NCBI RefSeq assembly: GCF_000182565.1
Contig: NW_015971540.1
Span: forward strand, 186,001-250,000
Origin: Spizellomyces punctatus DAOM BR117
Lineage: Eukaryota > Chytridiomycota > Chytridiomycetes > Spizellomycetales > Spizellomycetaceae
Length of the DNA: 64,000 nucleotides
Direction: 5' to 3'
Shown here: in pieces, positions 11,940-22,151 of the stretch
How positions within the stretch are numbered: the first letter of the stretch is position 1
Layout of the letters: every line of letters begins with the position of its first letter
Made by a program: the position numbers and the translations under genes
Notes under the pieces: model-generated
Told to the model about the DNA's origin: nothing
Databases searched by the model: none
The model's input: only the letters and a program-made list of their open reading frames with translations

Positions 11940-12950
11940 AACGCACCTCAAACTTACGCTACCTGATGATCCTCCATTATTATGATTATTATGCGACAAC
12001 GTCTTGTTCCACTTTCGAGGATTGCTCTAAATGGATCGAGTTCCTTGTGAAGTACTACCTCGAAGCTCATAATTCATCGTCACCGTTGACCGATACCGAT
12101 CCCAACGGCCAAGATCATATCCTTATAAACACGATTACAGTGTACCCGATAAAGAGCTGTTACGGGTATTCACCGCCATCGTGGCCCGGTGGTCCCAATG
12201 GGTTTCTTTTGGACCGCGAATGGATGTTGGTGGATGCCACGGACAAACCATTGACGTTAAAACGCCACCCGAAAATGTTCCATATCCGAATTTTGGATGT
12301 GAACCTTGCCAAAGAGTGTTCTGTGCGTCCAAGCCGGAACATAACCCCCCGCTTCTAATACATTTAGGCACCAGCAAACTCACAACCACACCATCCGGCG
12401 AAGCCCGCGTCTGCAACCGCCCGACAAAAACACCACACCGTACATTAACCAAGGCACCTGAAGAAATCCACGACTATTTCTCAAACCTTTCTTAATACGG
12501 AATGCCGCCTCATCCGTTCGCTCCCAAGCAAGCATCCCCAACCAAAATCGTTTTGCCAACCAGTACGCATTTTCTGATATCCTCCACCCCATCCTTCACC
12601 GACCTCCTCTCCCGCATCCCATCTCCTCCAATCGGGCAACGTTTCAGCTGAATTGTCTCCGAGCAAAACATAACAATAACATCGTTGTCCGCCGTATGTG
12701 GAAGACACATTCGTGTCCAAATCGCTCCTGGTTAACAGTGCGGTTTGTCTCTACGTCTCGGATCTTTGCACCCGGTGCCAGGGTGGTCAATGCAGGGAGC
12801 CATACAGTGCCATGGCAAGGTATAGAAACGTAAGTGGATGTCTGTTTCGGGGTACTGGCCGGGTTGGTCAGTGGTAGCGGTGCGATGGGTAAACGTTGGC
12901 GATAGTATTAGTGTTTTATACGAACAGGTAGCTTGGGTTTCGAATGCGTG
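11940..12950 (+). pseudogene. Relic of molybdenum cofactor sulfurase, MOSC half only
   Basis: Mo-cofactor sulfurases add the terminal sulfur to the cofactor of xanthine and aldehyde oxidases; they have an N-terminal NifS-like domain and a C-terminal MOSC domain. Here only the tail end of the first domain (FEDCSKWIEFLVKYYLEA) and the MOSC part are present. Recognisable blocks in order are TVYPIKSC..PPSWPGGPNGFLLDREWMLVD, KPLTLKRHPKM, HDYFSN, FLNTECRLIRS, SFANQYAFSDI, PYVEDTF, DLCTRCQ, REPYSAMARYRN and VNVGDSISVLYEQ. They lie in different frames and are interrupted by in-frame stops (TAA and TAG near 12357-12368), a +1 shift near 12487 and more beyond. RAD54 ends at 11803, so the roughly 450-residue NifS domain is absent. 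Clearly decayed, unless the assembly is poor here. Confidence 0.8.
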
Positions 12951-13991
12951 CATGGTATTGTATTTATCTGCTGTTTCTTACCAGGGTTTTTTCTTCAAAG
13001 TTTTGGAATACATTGTTCACTAACCATGTAATATCGTGACGCCCTTTGGTATCTAATAAGACAACTCTTATATATCGGTTGCCCTCCAAGCAACGGATAT
13101 CAAAGAAGCATTTTGCTTGATTTTGGACAATAATTCTTTTTTTTGCTCGACATTCAAGTTCAGATGCTCGGGCAACTACTTTCGTTGTCATTACCCTAAA
13201 AAAGGTAGACGGTTAGGATACCCTGTGCCCTTAATGAGAGCCCTTGTGGGGCATCGGATGGGCCACTACTCTCATTCTCGCATTGTCCGGAACATCAGTA
13301 CAGTAAGCGAGCACAATGCCGCGGACGCCTCTTGAATTCTACCGTCCGAAAATGTGTAGTTCCTTGCGTTTGGTCTCCAACATTCTTGTCTGACCTGGAC
13401 GAAGCTAAAGTCTGAAATAGTAACGTCGAAACCGCCGATGGGAGTAGTTCAGAAGGATCAGTGTGCCGAGTTGTCTATACGCGAGTTCCGGTGCATAGCT
13501 TTTGTTGTACATATTTGCTATCATTTTTCAATTTCAAGTACGTTATGGAATGACGGGATTACTGATCTTGTTTTTTTAGCAGTAGCATTGGATTATCAAT
13601 AAAACCAATTTTGAAGCATCAACAGTTGTTGAATTGCGAGTTTACCGCAAGTGACTGCATGTTGCCACACTGTGGGGTTCTGTCATCAGCGAGATAATTG
13701 ATTTAAACCGGAGGGGGGTCGAAATACGGTAGTGTGATCATCAACAAGTTTTTTAAATTCAATATATCATATTCTTACAGTTAGGTGTATGAATGAGCAA
13801 ACTAAGTAGAAGATAACGACATATGCTACAGCCCAATACTCCATTCCGGATTTGGCTGAAATTGAAGCTAATTTGAATGCAATTGCTGAAGAAGAAACTG
13901 AGGAAGAATCAACTAGAGTGACATTCCCACACGTACGCCTACGAAATAGGTTTAGGTTCCAACGATAATAGCCAAGCTACGCGGGCACACT
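12951..13991. other. Gene-free stretch downstream of the Crinkler-like ORF
   Basis: Short open frames only. One on the minus strand at 12964-13191 (75 codons) and one on the plus strand ending at about 13968 (it includes IPDLAEIEANLNAIAEEE, acidic) look mildly protein-like but are unidentified. The surroundings are A/T-richer than the housekeeping genes. Confidence 0.35.
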
Positions 13992-15433
13992 TCAGACTAG
14001 CTTGCTGAAAACGCTTCGGGCGATATTAGTCAAACCACTCAAACTTTTCCACCAGCGAGAAGCTGATGTATCCAGGAAATAGATGGTCGTAACGTTATAG
14101 CCACTTCGAGTCAACAGACAGCTACTGTAATCATGGAAAAAACCTACGAGCCAGACTCTAGGATCCTGATATGGGTTAGGGTCACGAGGAATGTTCCAAT
14201 CACCCAAATTATAGAAGTCAACAATTAACCAATCGTCATTCGGGATCTGCGTGTAAGCACCTTGACCGATAAACCGCGCTTGATGTTGCCGTAGTCTGTC
14301 TCCCTCCCTAGTCAACTCCACCATCCACTGCGTGCCATTCTCCAATCTTATATGAAAGTCTAGATATCCAGGGGAACCGTAGATCGCACCCACGTCGGGA
14401 GTTACAATGCCGTGAGAGCCAAGCCGCGCCGTCATTGCCCTATACGTCTCCATCTGCCACGATCTTTCTAATAACTTGCCTTGACGCCCAAGACCCGATG
14501 AAGCCCTAAGCGTAGCCGGTTCCAGCAATTGCAAAGATTCCTCCATGAACTGTGCGAGGGACGAAGGGGGTGGGGCGGATGAGAAGGATGACTCCTCCTT
14601 ACAGAGTGTCATGAAAATATTTGCCGCCTGCAGGGGGCAGGAAAACTTAATGGTAGCTCCTCCATCAGCAACACTTAATACTCCGCCATTAACTAATTCA
14701 GTTTCCACCTCTTTTAACATGGCGTCATCGTCATTTTGGAAAGCGTCCCTCTGTCCTCTGTTCAATAGATCAATGAGCATTGCCTCTCCTATCTGTACGG
14801 CCGTATCTGGATGTGGCAAACGCCTGATATTTGGAATTACACTACCGAAAGTTACAATTGCCCTTTCCGTCATTACCTAGGGAGCAAATCAATAAATTTT
14901 CGAAGATTGGCAATGTTGACAAAATGATCGTAGCTTATTGAGACGCCCTCACCCCTTTGAGCACTTCATGCGAGGTCACTAGCCTCAATGCATTCGCGTT
15001 GATTTCTGCTTGAGAGGAAGCTTTCAAAGCATTGCGAACCCAAAGTACAGCTCGGCCGCAAGGATCGGAATACCGTCTGTAAGCTGATGTACAGCGTTTG
15101 CCACAGCGGCTGGCATGTTGAAGGGAAGCATAGTATTGAGACTCGAGAAGAGTGCCTGCACTTCCGCCAAACTAAACTTGAGGATATCGCCATTGTAATT
15201 CATTGAGAATTGTATTGGCATCGACCGCATTGCAGGACAAGGAATAAGGGTTTTCCGACCGTATCCGGCAAGCAACAAAACCAAAACTGCTGTGCTACTC
15301 CGTTTAACCGCTTTAACCGTCGCCCACAATGCTTTCCACTCATCCTGGTAAGAAATCTGTACACTATCGAGTATAATAAGTTTACAAGTCTCTTTTCCAG
15401 GTCCGGAAGGGGGCGGGGTAAACAATTCATCAA
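13992..15433 (-). pseudogene. Crinkler-like NTPase-nuclease ORF, apparently broken
   Basis: Read on the minus strand. The upstream part has a Walker-B-like strand LIILDSVQISYQDEWKALW followed by LLLAGYG and HQLTDG, as in the P-loop NTPase of Crinkler (CRN) proteins of oomycetes, chytrids and Rhizophagus. The downstream part, 13992-14873, matches the CRN restriction-endonuclease-like domain: LLERSWQMETYRAM, DVGAIYGSPGYLDFHI, MVELTREGDRLRQHQARF, DDWLIVDFYNLGDW. A GTGAGG..CCTAG intron (about 14879-14956) joins EVLKG to VMTERAIV in frame. Between HQLTDG and VLWVRNALKASSQ a one-base shift is needed (about 15040-15060). I could not find the Walker A loop or a start upstream of 15433. So it is either a pseudogene, a fragment or mis-assembled. 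Confidence 0.65.
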
Positions 15434-16798
15434 CGCCTAGAATTATAATTCATTAAATTTCCACGTATAATTCATAAGGCGGTGCGTGGTAAAGTATCAG
15501 GACGGGAGAGGTCTACGTCTGCTTCCTGCTTGGAATATACGAGCATTTGGAGAGGGTACACAACCGTGGGAAAGTTGATCTCTCGTTGGTTTCAACGCTT
15601 TTATAGGCGAGTGCACGTGATTCGACCCGCCACAGGGTTAGGTAACAAATATCCGTTGGGGATCTCGAGACATCTACAATTTCCTGGTAGTGGGATGTAG
15701 ATCTCATATTGTAGTGTAGAGCACATCAGCTATTGTCATCTGCTCAGTTGGTCCCAGTCTCGCAGACAGCGGCTGAGCGCAAAGAGGTGCCTGGTCGGGC
15801 ACAGTGTCACACGCACAGAGATAAGAAATGGGTACGGTTGCCCTCCCTCTTCTTGTTTCTTCGGGCGGTTTTGTACGTCAAATCCTTTGGTTGGTTAGTC
15901 GAACATAGATTACCGTCAAAAAATGAGCAAACCACTCCCCGCTTCTTGGCATGAGACGGTACATCACACCAAACCTGTACATTGCGCGTGTCACTTGCAT
16001 GGTCAATCTCCGTAACCTCGACAATCGCAACTTAACCATCTTTTTCAACGCTCAAAGTCGTCTCCGGAACTATCGATTGAACAATGCAACCCAGTGCATG
16101 AATACCCAACGCCACCCCTTTCTTTCCGCCCGCTAATGTCTCTAAACGCAGAAAAAATCCGTATGTAAGCGGTAAGCGATGCAATGTCCTGTCAGTCCAG
16201 CGAGAATCGTCCCATGTTTAGCCCTGCTTCTTGCCTCCAAATACTGCTGGGCTGCCGCTTTGTAAGCCTTGGCCCAAACGGCCAAAGTATTAGTCGATAT
16301 CATGGCAGTTTCGCCTTGTACCCCGGAACGGGTTTATAGTTTTATCACCGTGATGTCGATGGGACCAGACGAGCACCTCAAGGTGTGTCCGAATTCGACA
16401 TCCGCCGTGGGGTAACGAGAGAGTCCATACTTGAGCGAGTGCGACATGGTGGGGAGAGCTGGGTATATTCCAAGAGTAGATTGTAGGGGTGTTCAACTGC
16501 TAATCGAGGTGGAATCCCAGAGTTTTGACAGGTTGTTGGAGGCTGGAAAGCGCAAAGTGATTGTCGTGATCTTTCATTAATATTTTTCATCGTTGGTGTG
16601 AGCTTTCATGACAAGACGGGAGAACAGCATGGAATATGACTTTCATGGCGCAACGATACCGATTTCAGTCTGGAATGCCTATATCCAATTTGGAGTTGGA
16701 CTTGCAACAAAAACATAACAGAGATAACTCCTTTGGGTATCATATATTCAAAAGAATTTCCAACCCTCTCTGCAAATACAGCATACACATCTACAGTC
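15434..16798. other. Accessory gap upstream of the Crinkler-like ORF
   Basis: No intact gene. On the minus strand, around 16310-15840, stretches such as LAVWAKAYKAAAQQYLEA and IHALGCIVQSIVPETTLSVEKDG look protein-like but sit in different frames with stops between. They may be remains of a gene I cannot name. No P-loop that would complete the Crinkler ORF was found. Confidence 0.3.
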
Positions 16799-17446
16799 TT
16801 ACTGCCTATCCGCTAAATGCGCCTTGATTGGGGGGCGATTTTCAAAGGCTTCTATAAATGCCTTCACTCGAGGATGCTCTTCTAGTGTCCCTGCCAAGTT
16901 ACCACCCGTCCTGATACCATTGTCAGCGAAAGCTTGGTACAGGGGAAAGTCTGTGTGCATGATCTCTTTGCCGAGCAAGTATGGACCGTCGGGGTGGCGA
17001 CCCAGGAAGGTTTCAAAAGCGTTGACAAACTTGGGGAGCGTCTCAGCATGGTACTTTTGCTTTGCAGCTTCATCTTGTCCAAATATTGCTCGAACGTAGG
17101 ATCGCCAGTCGCTGATGATATCCTGCATTTGATCCAAAAAGTACTCATCTTCGATACTTGATGGCAAGTACTTTTGGATCTTTTTGCTGAAATACTTGAC
17201 GGTGGGCATGGTTTGGTGATATACCTTGTCCCCAATTTTGACGATGGGCACGCTTCCGATCGGGTTGGCCCCAGACTCCATGAGTTGTTTCTTGAGTCCT
17301 GGCCATACATCCTTGGTGGCAGGTGCTTCCTCATAAGGTATGCCGGCGTCCGCAAAGAAGAGACGGAAAACCTCGCCGAGGCCAAGGTGTTTGTAAGGAA
17401 AGTAGGTGAGGACGGGTGTTCCACCGAGAGCGTCGTTAACAGTCAT
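16799..17446 (-). CDS. Glutathione S-transferase, sigma/alpha-like
   Basis: Single-exon gene of 215 residues. The N-terminal thioredoxin fold has LTYFPYKHLGLGEVFRLFFADAG (a Tyr near the start, as in tyrosine-type GSTs), then GSVPIVKIGDKVYHQTMP, which forms the glutathione site (cis-Pro after SV, and Gln-Thr in place of the usual Gln-Ser). The C-terminal helical domain has GRHPDGPYLLGKEIMHTDFPLYQAF, matching the family N-capping motif around the conserved Asp. The frame stays open upstream to 17587, but MTVNDALGG at 17446 gives the family's normal length. Likely a cytosolic detoxification enzyme; substrate unknown. Confidence 0.88.
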   Translation of the reverse strand: MTVNDALGGTPVLTYFPYKHLGLGEVFRLFFADAGIPYEEAPATKDVWPGLKKQLMESGANPIGSVPIVKIGDKVYHQTMPTVKYFSKKIQKYLPSSIEDEYFLDQMQDIISDWRSYVRAIFGQDEAAKQKYHAETLPKFVNAFETFLGRHPDGPYLLGKEIMHTDFPLYQAFADNGIRTGGNLAGTLEEHPRVKAFIEAFENRPPIKAHLADRQ

Positions 17447-18737
17447 GTTGTTTTGTGGAGAAATGTGGGGGAGTTTGTGGGGTAAATGAAGAGCAGACGA
17501 GATCGTCCCCGTTTTTAAATAAAGATCTGTGCAAGAAGGTGCTGGAAATTCCTGACGAAAATCAAACGTAAAACCAGCTAAATACATCGTTTTGAATTTG
17601 TAATGACATTTTATGATGACAAATACTTGAAACCTTCTTCAATTTTTTTATTTTCCAATGAGCCCATCCCATTCAGCAAATGGCACACTGAGCATCAAAA
17701 AACGTTTGCTGACGCATGCATATTAACAAACTCTACATCTATCGTTCACACCCAGGAATCCACACAGGAATGTCACGGCTGTTGGTTTTTGGCATCTCGC
17801 CTCGAGTGCAGCGAATTGACTTTTTTGGGACACACATCATAGCTTTTCGTTAAAAGTTGATGGACTGTTACTGTATACATTGTGCGGGAACTAGCCTTTT
17901 TTTTTTTTCTGACGGATTTAGCTAGAATGGTCGCTCCTTTAGCAGTCGTTGCCATGCAAGGCTGCAAATCCTGCAAGTCTTCCAGTTTCAAGCACACTGA
18001 ACAAGGAAGGTTGTGCCATTAGCGTGGGTTGACCTCCGACCGACAGCACGTAATACGCACAAGGACGGCAGGGATCCTTCAAATTTCGAAAATCTGCCCG
18101 TTGAAAAAAGCAGGAAATCGTAAATGTCACGCGATGGCAGAATTGCATTACTTTAACGAGTTGATCTGTCGAGGAGGTGAAATGGCCCACCATTATCGAT
18201 CGAGCACTATCCCTCGTATCATGTTGAACACAGTGACATTCTTCACCCGTTCTGCTGTACTGTACAATGGACGTTATTGGGAATAACCTTTTAGCCAAGT
18301 CAGATTTTGAAACGATTCTTTGGCACACTTATGAACAAGTAGGCGACCAAAAAGTCAACACCCGGCCATCACCCCGCCCCTCGTTCGCTCCGCACGCGTT
18401 TGTGGAGGTTTGGAGTATTGTCATGCTGCTTACCACGATCATCAATAGTCTAATAAGCTAGCATTCGCAATTAAGCTATGCTTGCTTGCAGCGCACAAGT
18501 GCAAAGCTGTACTTTAGATGCTAGCAAACCTGAGTAATGTGTAACGGAGGTGAATTACACAAACGTAAATCTGTCTCGTTTGTGAAGGGGTGTTATGGAG
18601 CATCTGGAAAACCACGAAGCAGCTTTCTGATCTCACTTTCTTTGTTGTTGGTTTTGGAGAGCGATGGAAAAGTACATAAAGAGATCCTCCACCATCAGTG
18701 ATACACTATCGCCGCCTCATCTTGGATTCAGACAAAC
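17447..18737. other. Intergenic between GST and thaumatin-like gene
   Basis: Divergent promoter region of about 1.3 kb. It has a poly-T run at about 17899-17909 and a TACATAAA element at about 18673, roughly 65 bases before the thaumatin-like start. No gene recognised. Confidence 0.4.
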
Positions 18738-20004
18738 ATGCTTTTCAGAACCTTTTTACAAGATATTGTGCTCGCCAGCGCGCTGCTCTTGACTGCACAT
18801 ACAGCCCAAGCCAGTCCTGTTGCGCAAGCAGCTCAATGCGGCCCAGGATTGACGCCTTGCGGTCCTGATTGTTTCCGTGAATCTGAGGGCCTCTATCATT
18901 GTGAAAATGGCCAGCTGAAACAAGGCCCTGCGCCTTCCAACCCTCCACCCTCCAATCAACCTTCTGCACCCGTCGGCGGGGCCCCTCCTGCTAATCCCAA
19001 TGGTCGCACGATCCAGGTTGTCAACAAGTGTACTCAAGATATCTGGATAGGCATGCAGGGAAATCCCCTTCCCCGCGACGGTGGATTCTTCCTCCCGAGA
19101 GGTGGAGTAGAGGTTGGTAGTCTGTTGCATGGTACTTTTTCTGCCTACAAGCTCAACTTTTAACTTGGCACAGAACGTCCAAGTTCCCAGTAAATGGGAA
19201 GCAGGTCGCATCTGGGCCCGGACAGGATGCACAACTCAATCCAACGGTCGCTTGGTCTGCGCCACAGGTGACTGTGGGTCCGACTTTAACGGCTTTGGCA
19301 TTGCCTGCAAAGGCATCGGCGGTCAAGCACCCGCTACACTCGCCGAATTCACTCTTCTGGATGGGGGACGAACCGATTTCTATGATTTGAGTAACGTTGA
19401 CGGGCACAACATTGGAATCCAGATCGACGCATTTGGCACCCGGGTGAACAATCCAGATTTGGGCAAATTCAACTGTGGGAACCCGACCTGCAGGATGGAC
19501 ACCTCCAAGTAGGGCTCATTCAGTTGAATCCACCTTTTGGATTTCTCGTTAACCATTTTTAAATCCGTTGCATTCGCTAGATGTCCTCCTGAGCTCCAAA
19601 TGACCGACTCGACTGGACACACTTCCTGCGCTGCCGTCTACGCTGCGGCACATAATGCCGCCCAACGTGCAAAGTTTCCAGCCCTCCAAAATATTTTCAA
19701 CAACGCCGACACGCTTTCTCTGGTATCCTGCTCCTGCGACTGTGGGCCAAACTGCGGGTGCCAAGATCCCAGATCGAAACATTGCTGCTCGCCCTACAAT
19801 AATGATCCAAACGAGAGAGGAGGAAAATGTCGCGTTGAAGAGTGGCCCCTTAGCACTTCACCTGGTGCAGGATCTGCATTCCCTGCGAGATACGATCAAG
19901 TTTTCAAGAACCAATGTCCTGATGCCTATTCTTGGCAGTTTGATGACCACAAAAGTACATACCAGTGCTTCACAGCTAATTACCGTGTGACCTTCTGTCC
20001 CTAG
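18738..20004 (+). CDS. Secreted thaumatin-like protein
   Basis: Three exons (18738-19112, 19174-19508, 19581-20004) join in frame to 377 residues. The N-terminus is a signal peptide (hydrophobic core VLASALLLTAHTAQA). A short cysteine-rich segment follows (CGPGLTPCGPDCFRESEGLYHC), then a Pro/Ser linker and the thaumatin fold. The fold begins at IQVVNKCTQDIWIGMQG and contains the family signature region GRLVCATGDCGS, DFYDLSNVDGHNI and many cysteines, ending in YRVTFCP. Proteins of this family bind or cut beta-1,3-glucan. Whether this one is enzymatic cannot be told. Likely extracellular or wall-associated. Confidence 0.9.
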
Positions 20005-20803
20005 ACAAGAAATTATCGATGGTGAGATATCGGCCAAGTTTGAAGTATATTCAGTATGATCATTTGGACATTAGGCCATGTAGTTGATGTGTAGTGATAT
20101 TGTAGTGGTGTAATACATGATTCTCTTTGTGCTTGTATGTTGACTTGCTGCAGGTATCTTCATACTAAAAAGGATCCAATCTTATTTACTCTAATGCTGG
20201 CAGAAAAAGATTGCGACCCACATCTACCCACCAAGACTCCTAATACCTTTATGTTCTACTGTGGAAGAATTTCCCCACAAAGCCATTCTAAACATCTCCC
20301 TTGCTGAACTTTGGATTCATACATAACTTCCTCCTGATTGAAGGGACTCTACGTAGTCAGGATCGTCAGAATTATCAAGGCCGATGCTCACAATCAGTCA
20401 CTAACACACGATCCCCAAAAGGCTCATAATCGTAATTCACGCGGGCCTACAATCCATACTTATACTCCAATCACAACGCTCGTAAAAAAGTAGAGCAACG
20501 TTATCTCCATAATATTAGAATCTATGCAAACGTTAACAGGAACTCAACCTCCAATACCGTCCAGCTGACAAGATGCTTCCGTAAATCAAAGCTGTGCCAC
20601 CGATCAGTGGCAGTGCTGAACGTCCCAAAAGACGAACGCACAGCCTTTTGGTGACTCCACAAGGTAGGACGCTCCGCAAAGGGCTTTGGGCTTTGGAGGG
20701 GGGCGAAGTCAAAAGCAAATGGATACCCATCAACTGTAGAAGCTGATCACATTACGCGCGAATATATCCTACTCCTTTTTCAAATCTACAAGTATCAAAC
20801 GCC
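20005..20803. other. Intergenic
   Basis: No coding signal or repeat recognised in these 800 bases. Confidence 0.4.
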
Positions 20804-21901
20804 ATGCGCGGTGTGCGCAAGTGTTGCTTTTGCCTTCCATTGAGGGCAGGCACGTTCGTGCTTGCCCTGTTTATCTCGGTACAGTTCGAGCAAATTATGC
20901 GAGGTCTACGGTTGCCATAGTCGAATTCACACGTCAAACTCTGAAATCCCTTTAGACATTCAGTGCTGGAAACGTCATTTGGCGAATTTCGCATAGATCC
21001 GAATGTAGGCGGACTAGGACGTGCTTGTTGTAAATTACTTTGCTGGCATTAACCTTCCGCATGTGCATATTTTGAAGGGGACACTTCGGTTTTTGGACCT
21101 TGGCCGTGGATACAGTGGGTGGCAGTAGGATTGGATTCTCTAGTGACCCTCGCTGCTCTGATGGGCGCAGTTGGAGTGGCACTGGTAAGTGCTCGTTAAT
21201 AGCCCTTGATTGTCAATATATTCCCTTGACGTTATTATCATGAACAGAACTCATACAAACTCGTGACTATTTGGGCCACTGTGCACAGCTTCATATTGGG
21301 GACAGCGCTCATTCGTGCTGTTGCACTACCCATCTTCATGGTTGTCCGTCGAAACCAATTGGTTGAAATGTGCCAAACTCGCAATCCTACCGACAGAGGC
21401 TCGTGCCAAACCGCCGTCAACTATGCGACTATGTTTGTGGCTGTTACAGGTCTATTTAGCTTCCTGCTTTTGGTGTACTTTTACCGCTGCATCCAGTCGT
21501 ACCGCTGGCGCCTGCAATCCGCCGATTATAATGTCCTCAAAGATCCCGAAAGTGGTACCGATCCTGCTAACGGGCAACGTGCTGTCGACAACCCTTTTAA
21601 ACATGCCAGTGCTCCTACCCCCGAGGGCAATGTCGATAAGGAAAAGTCGAATCCCTATCCTTATTCGAACGGGGAAAATATGACCCACAACACGGCCTTC
21701 CAGACACATTCAAACTTGACTGCCAAACCGAATTGGGAGTCCATGCCGCGGCCATCCTTCGTCTCGGACCACGGTCGCCCTTCCATGGGCGAAGATCCTT
21801 TTGAAGATGTGGCTCTTCCTAGAGAGTCGGCGGACTTTCAAAGGCATGAGTACATGCAACCAGTAGGAGCGGTATCGCTTAATGACAGATCTTGGCGGTA
21901 G
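20804..21901 (+). CDS. Tetraspan membrane protein of unknown function
   Basis: Exon 1 (20804-20878) encodes MRGVRKCCFCLPLRAGTFVLALFIS, a Cys-rich juxtamembrane motif followed by the first membrane segment. An exon ending at 21184 encodes IQWVAVGLDSLVTLAALMGAVGVAL, the second segment. The last exon (21248-21901) continues NSYKLVTIWATVHSFILGTALI (third), then a loop with Cys residues and YATMFVAVTGLFSFLLLVYFYR (fourth). The tail of about 125 residues is polar and Pro/Asn-rich. One or more exons between 20879 and about 21075 could not be fixed, so that part is uncertain. The CC..LPLR..G start is common to small fungal tetraspan proteins. Probably a plasma-membrane or endomembrane protein. Confidence 0.65.
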
Positions 21902-22151
21902 GTTATTGGGGATATAGTGCTGGTGATCTATACCACCGGATGGATGTGTAGCTTTATGTTCGCTCTGGGACGGCCACGAAAGGGCCATGTGTACATAGTT
22001 GTATTTGAGCTCGGAGACCAGTAAAACAATATTCATTCTTGTCGTTGGTTTATTCTGGCATGTGTTGTTATATGTGGTGTGAGTAAGCGGAATCGTGGTA
22101 TCATTAGAAGTCTAAAACAAATATCAAATATTTCCGCTACGATGGTACTCG

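Noticed and set aside
13820-13968. Short acidic plus-strand frame (IPDLAEIEANLNAIAEEE)
   Set aside because: Too short and with no start or neighbours to support it as a gene.
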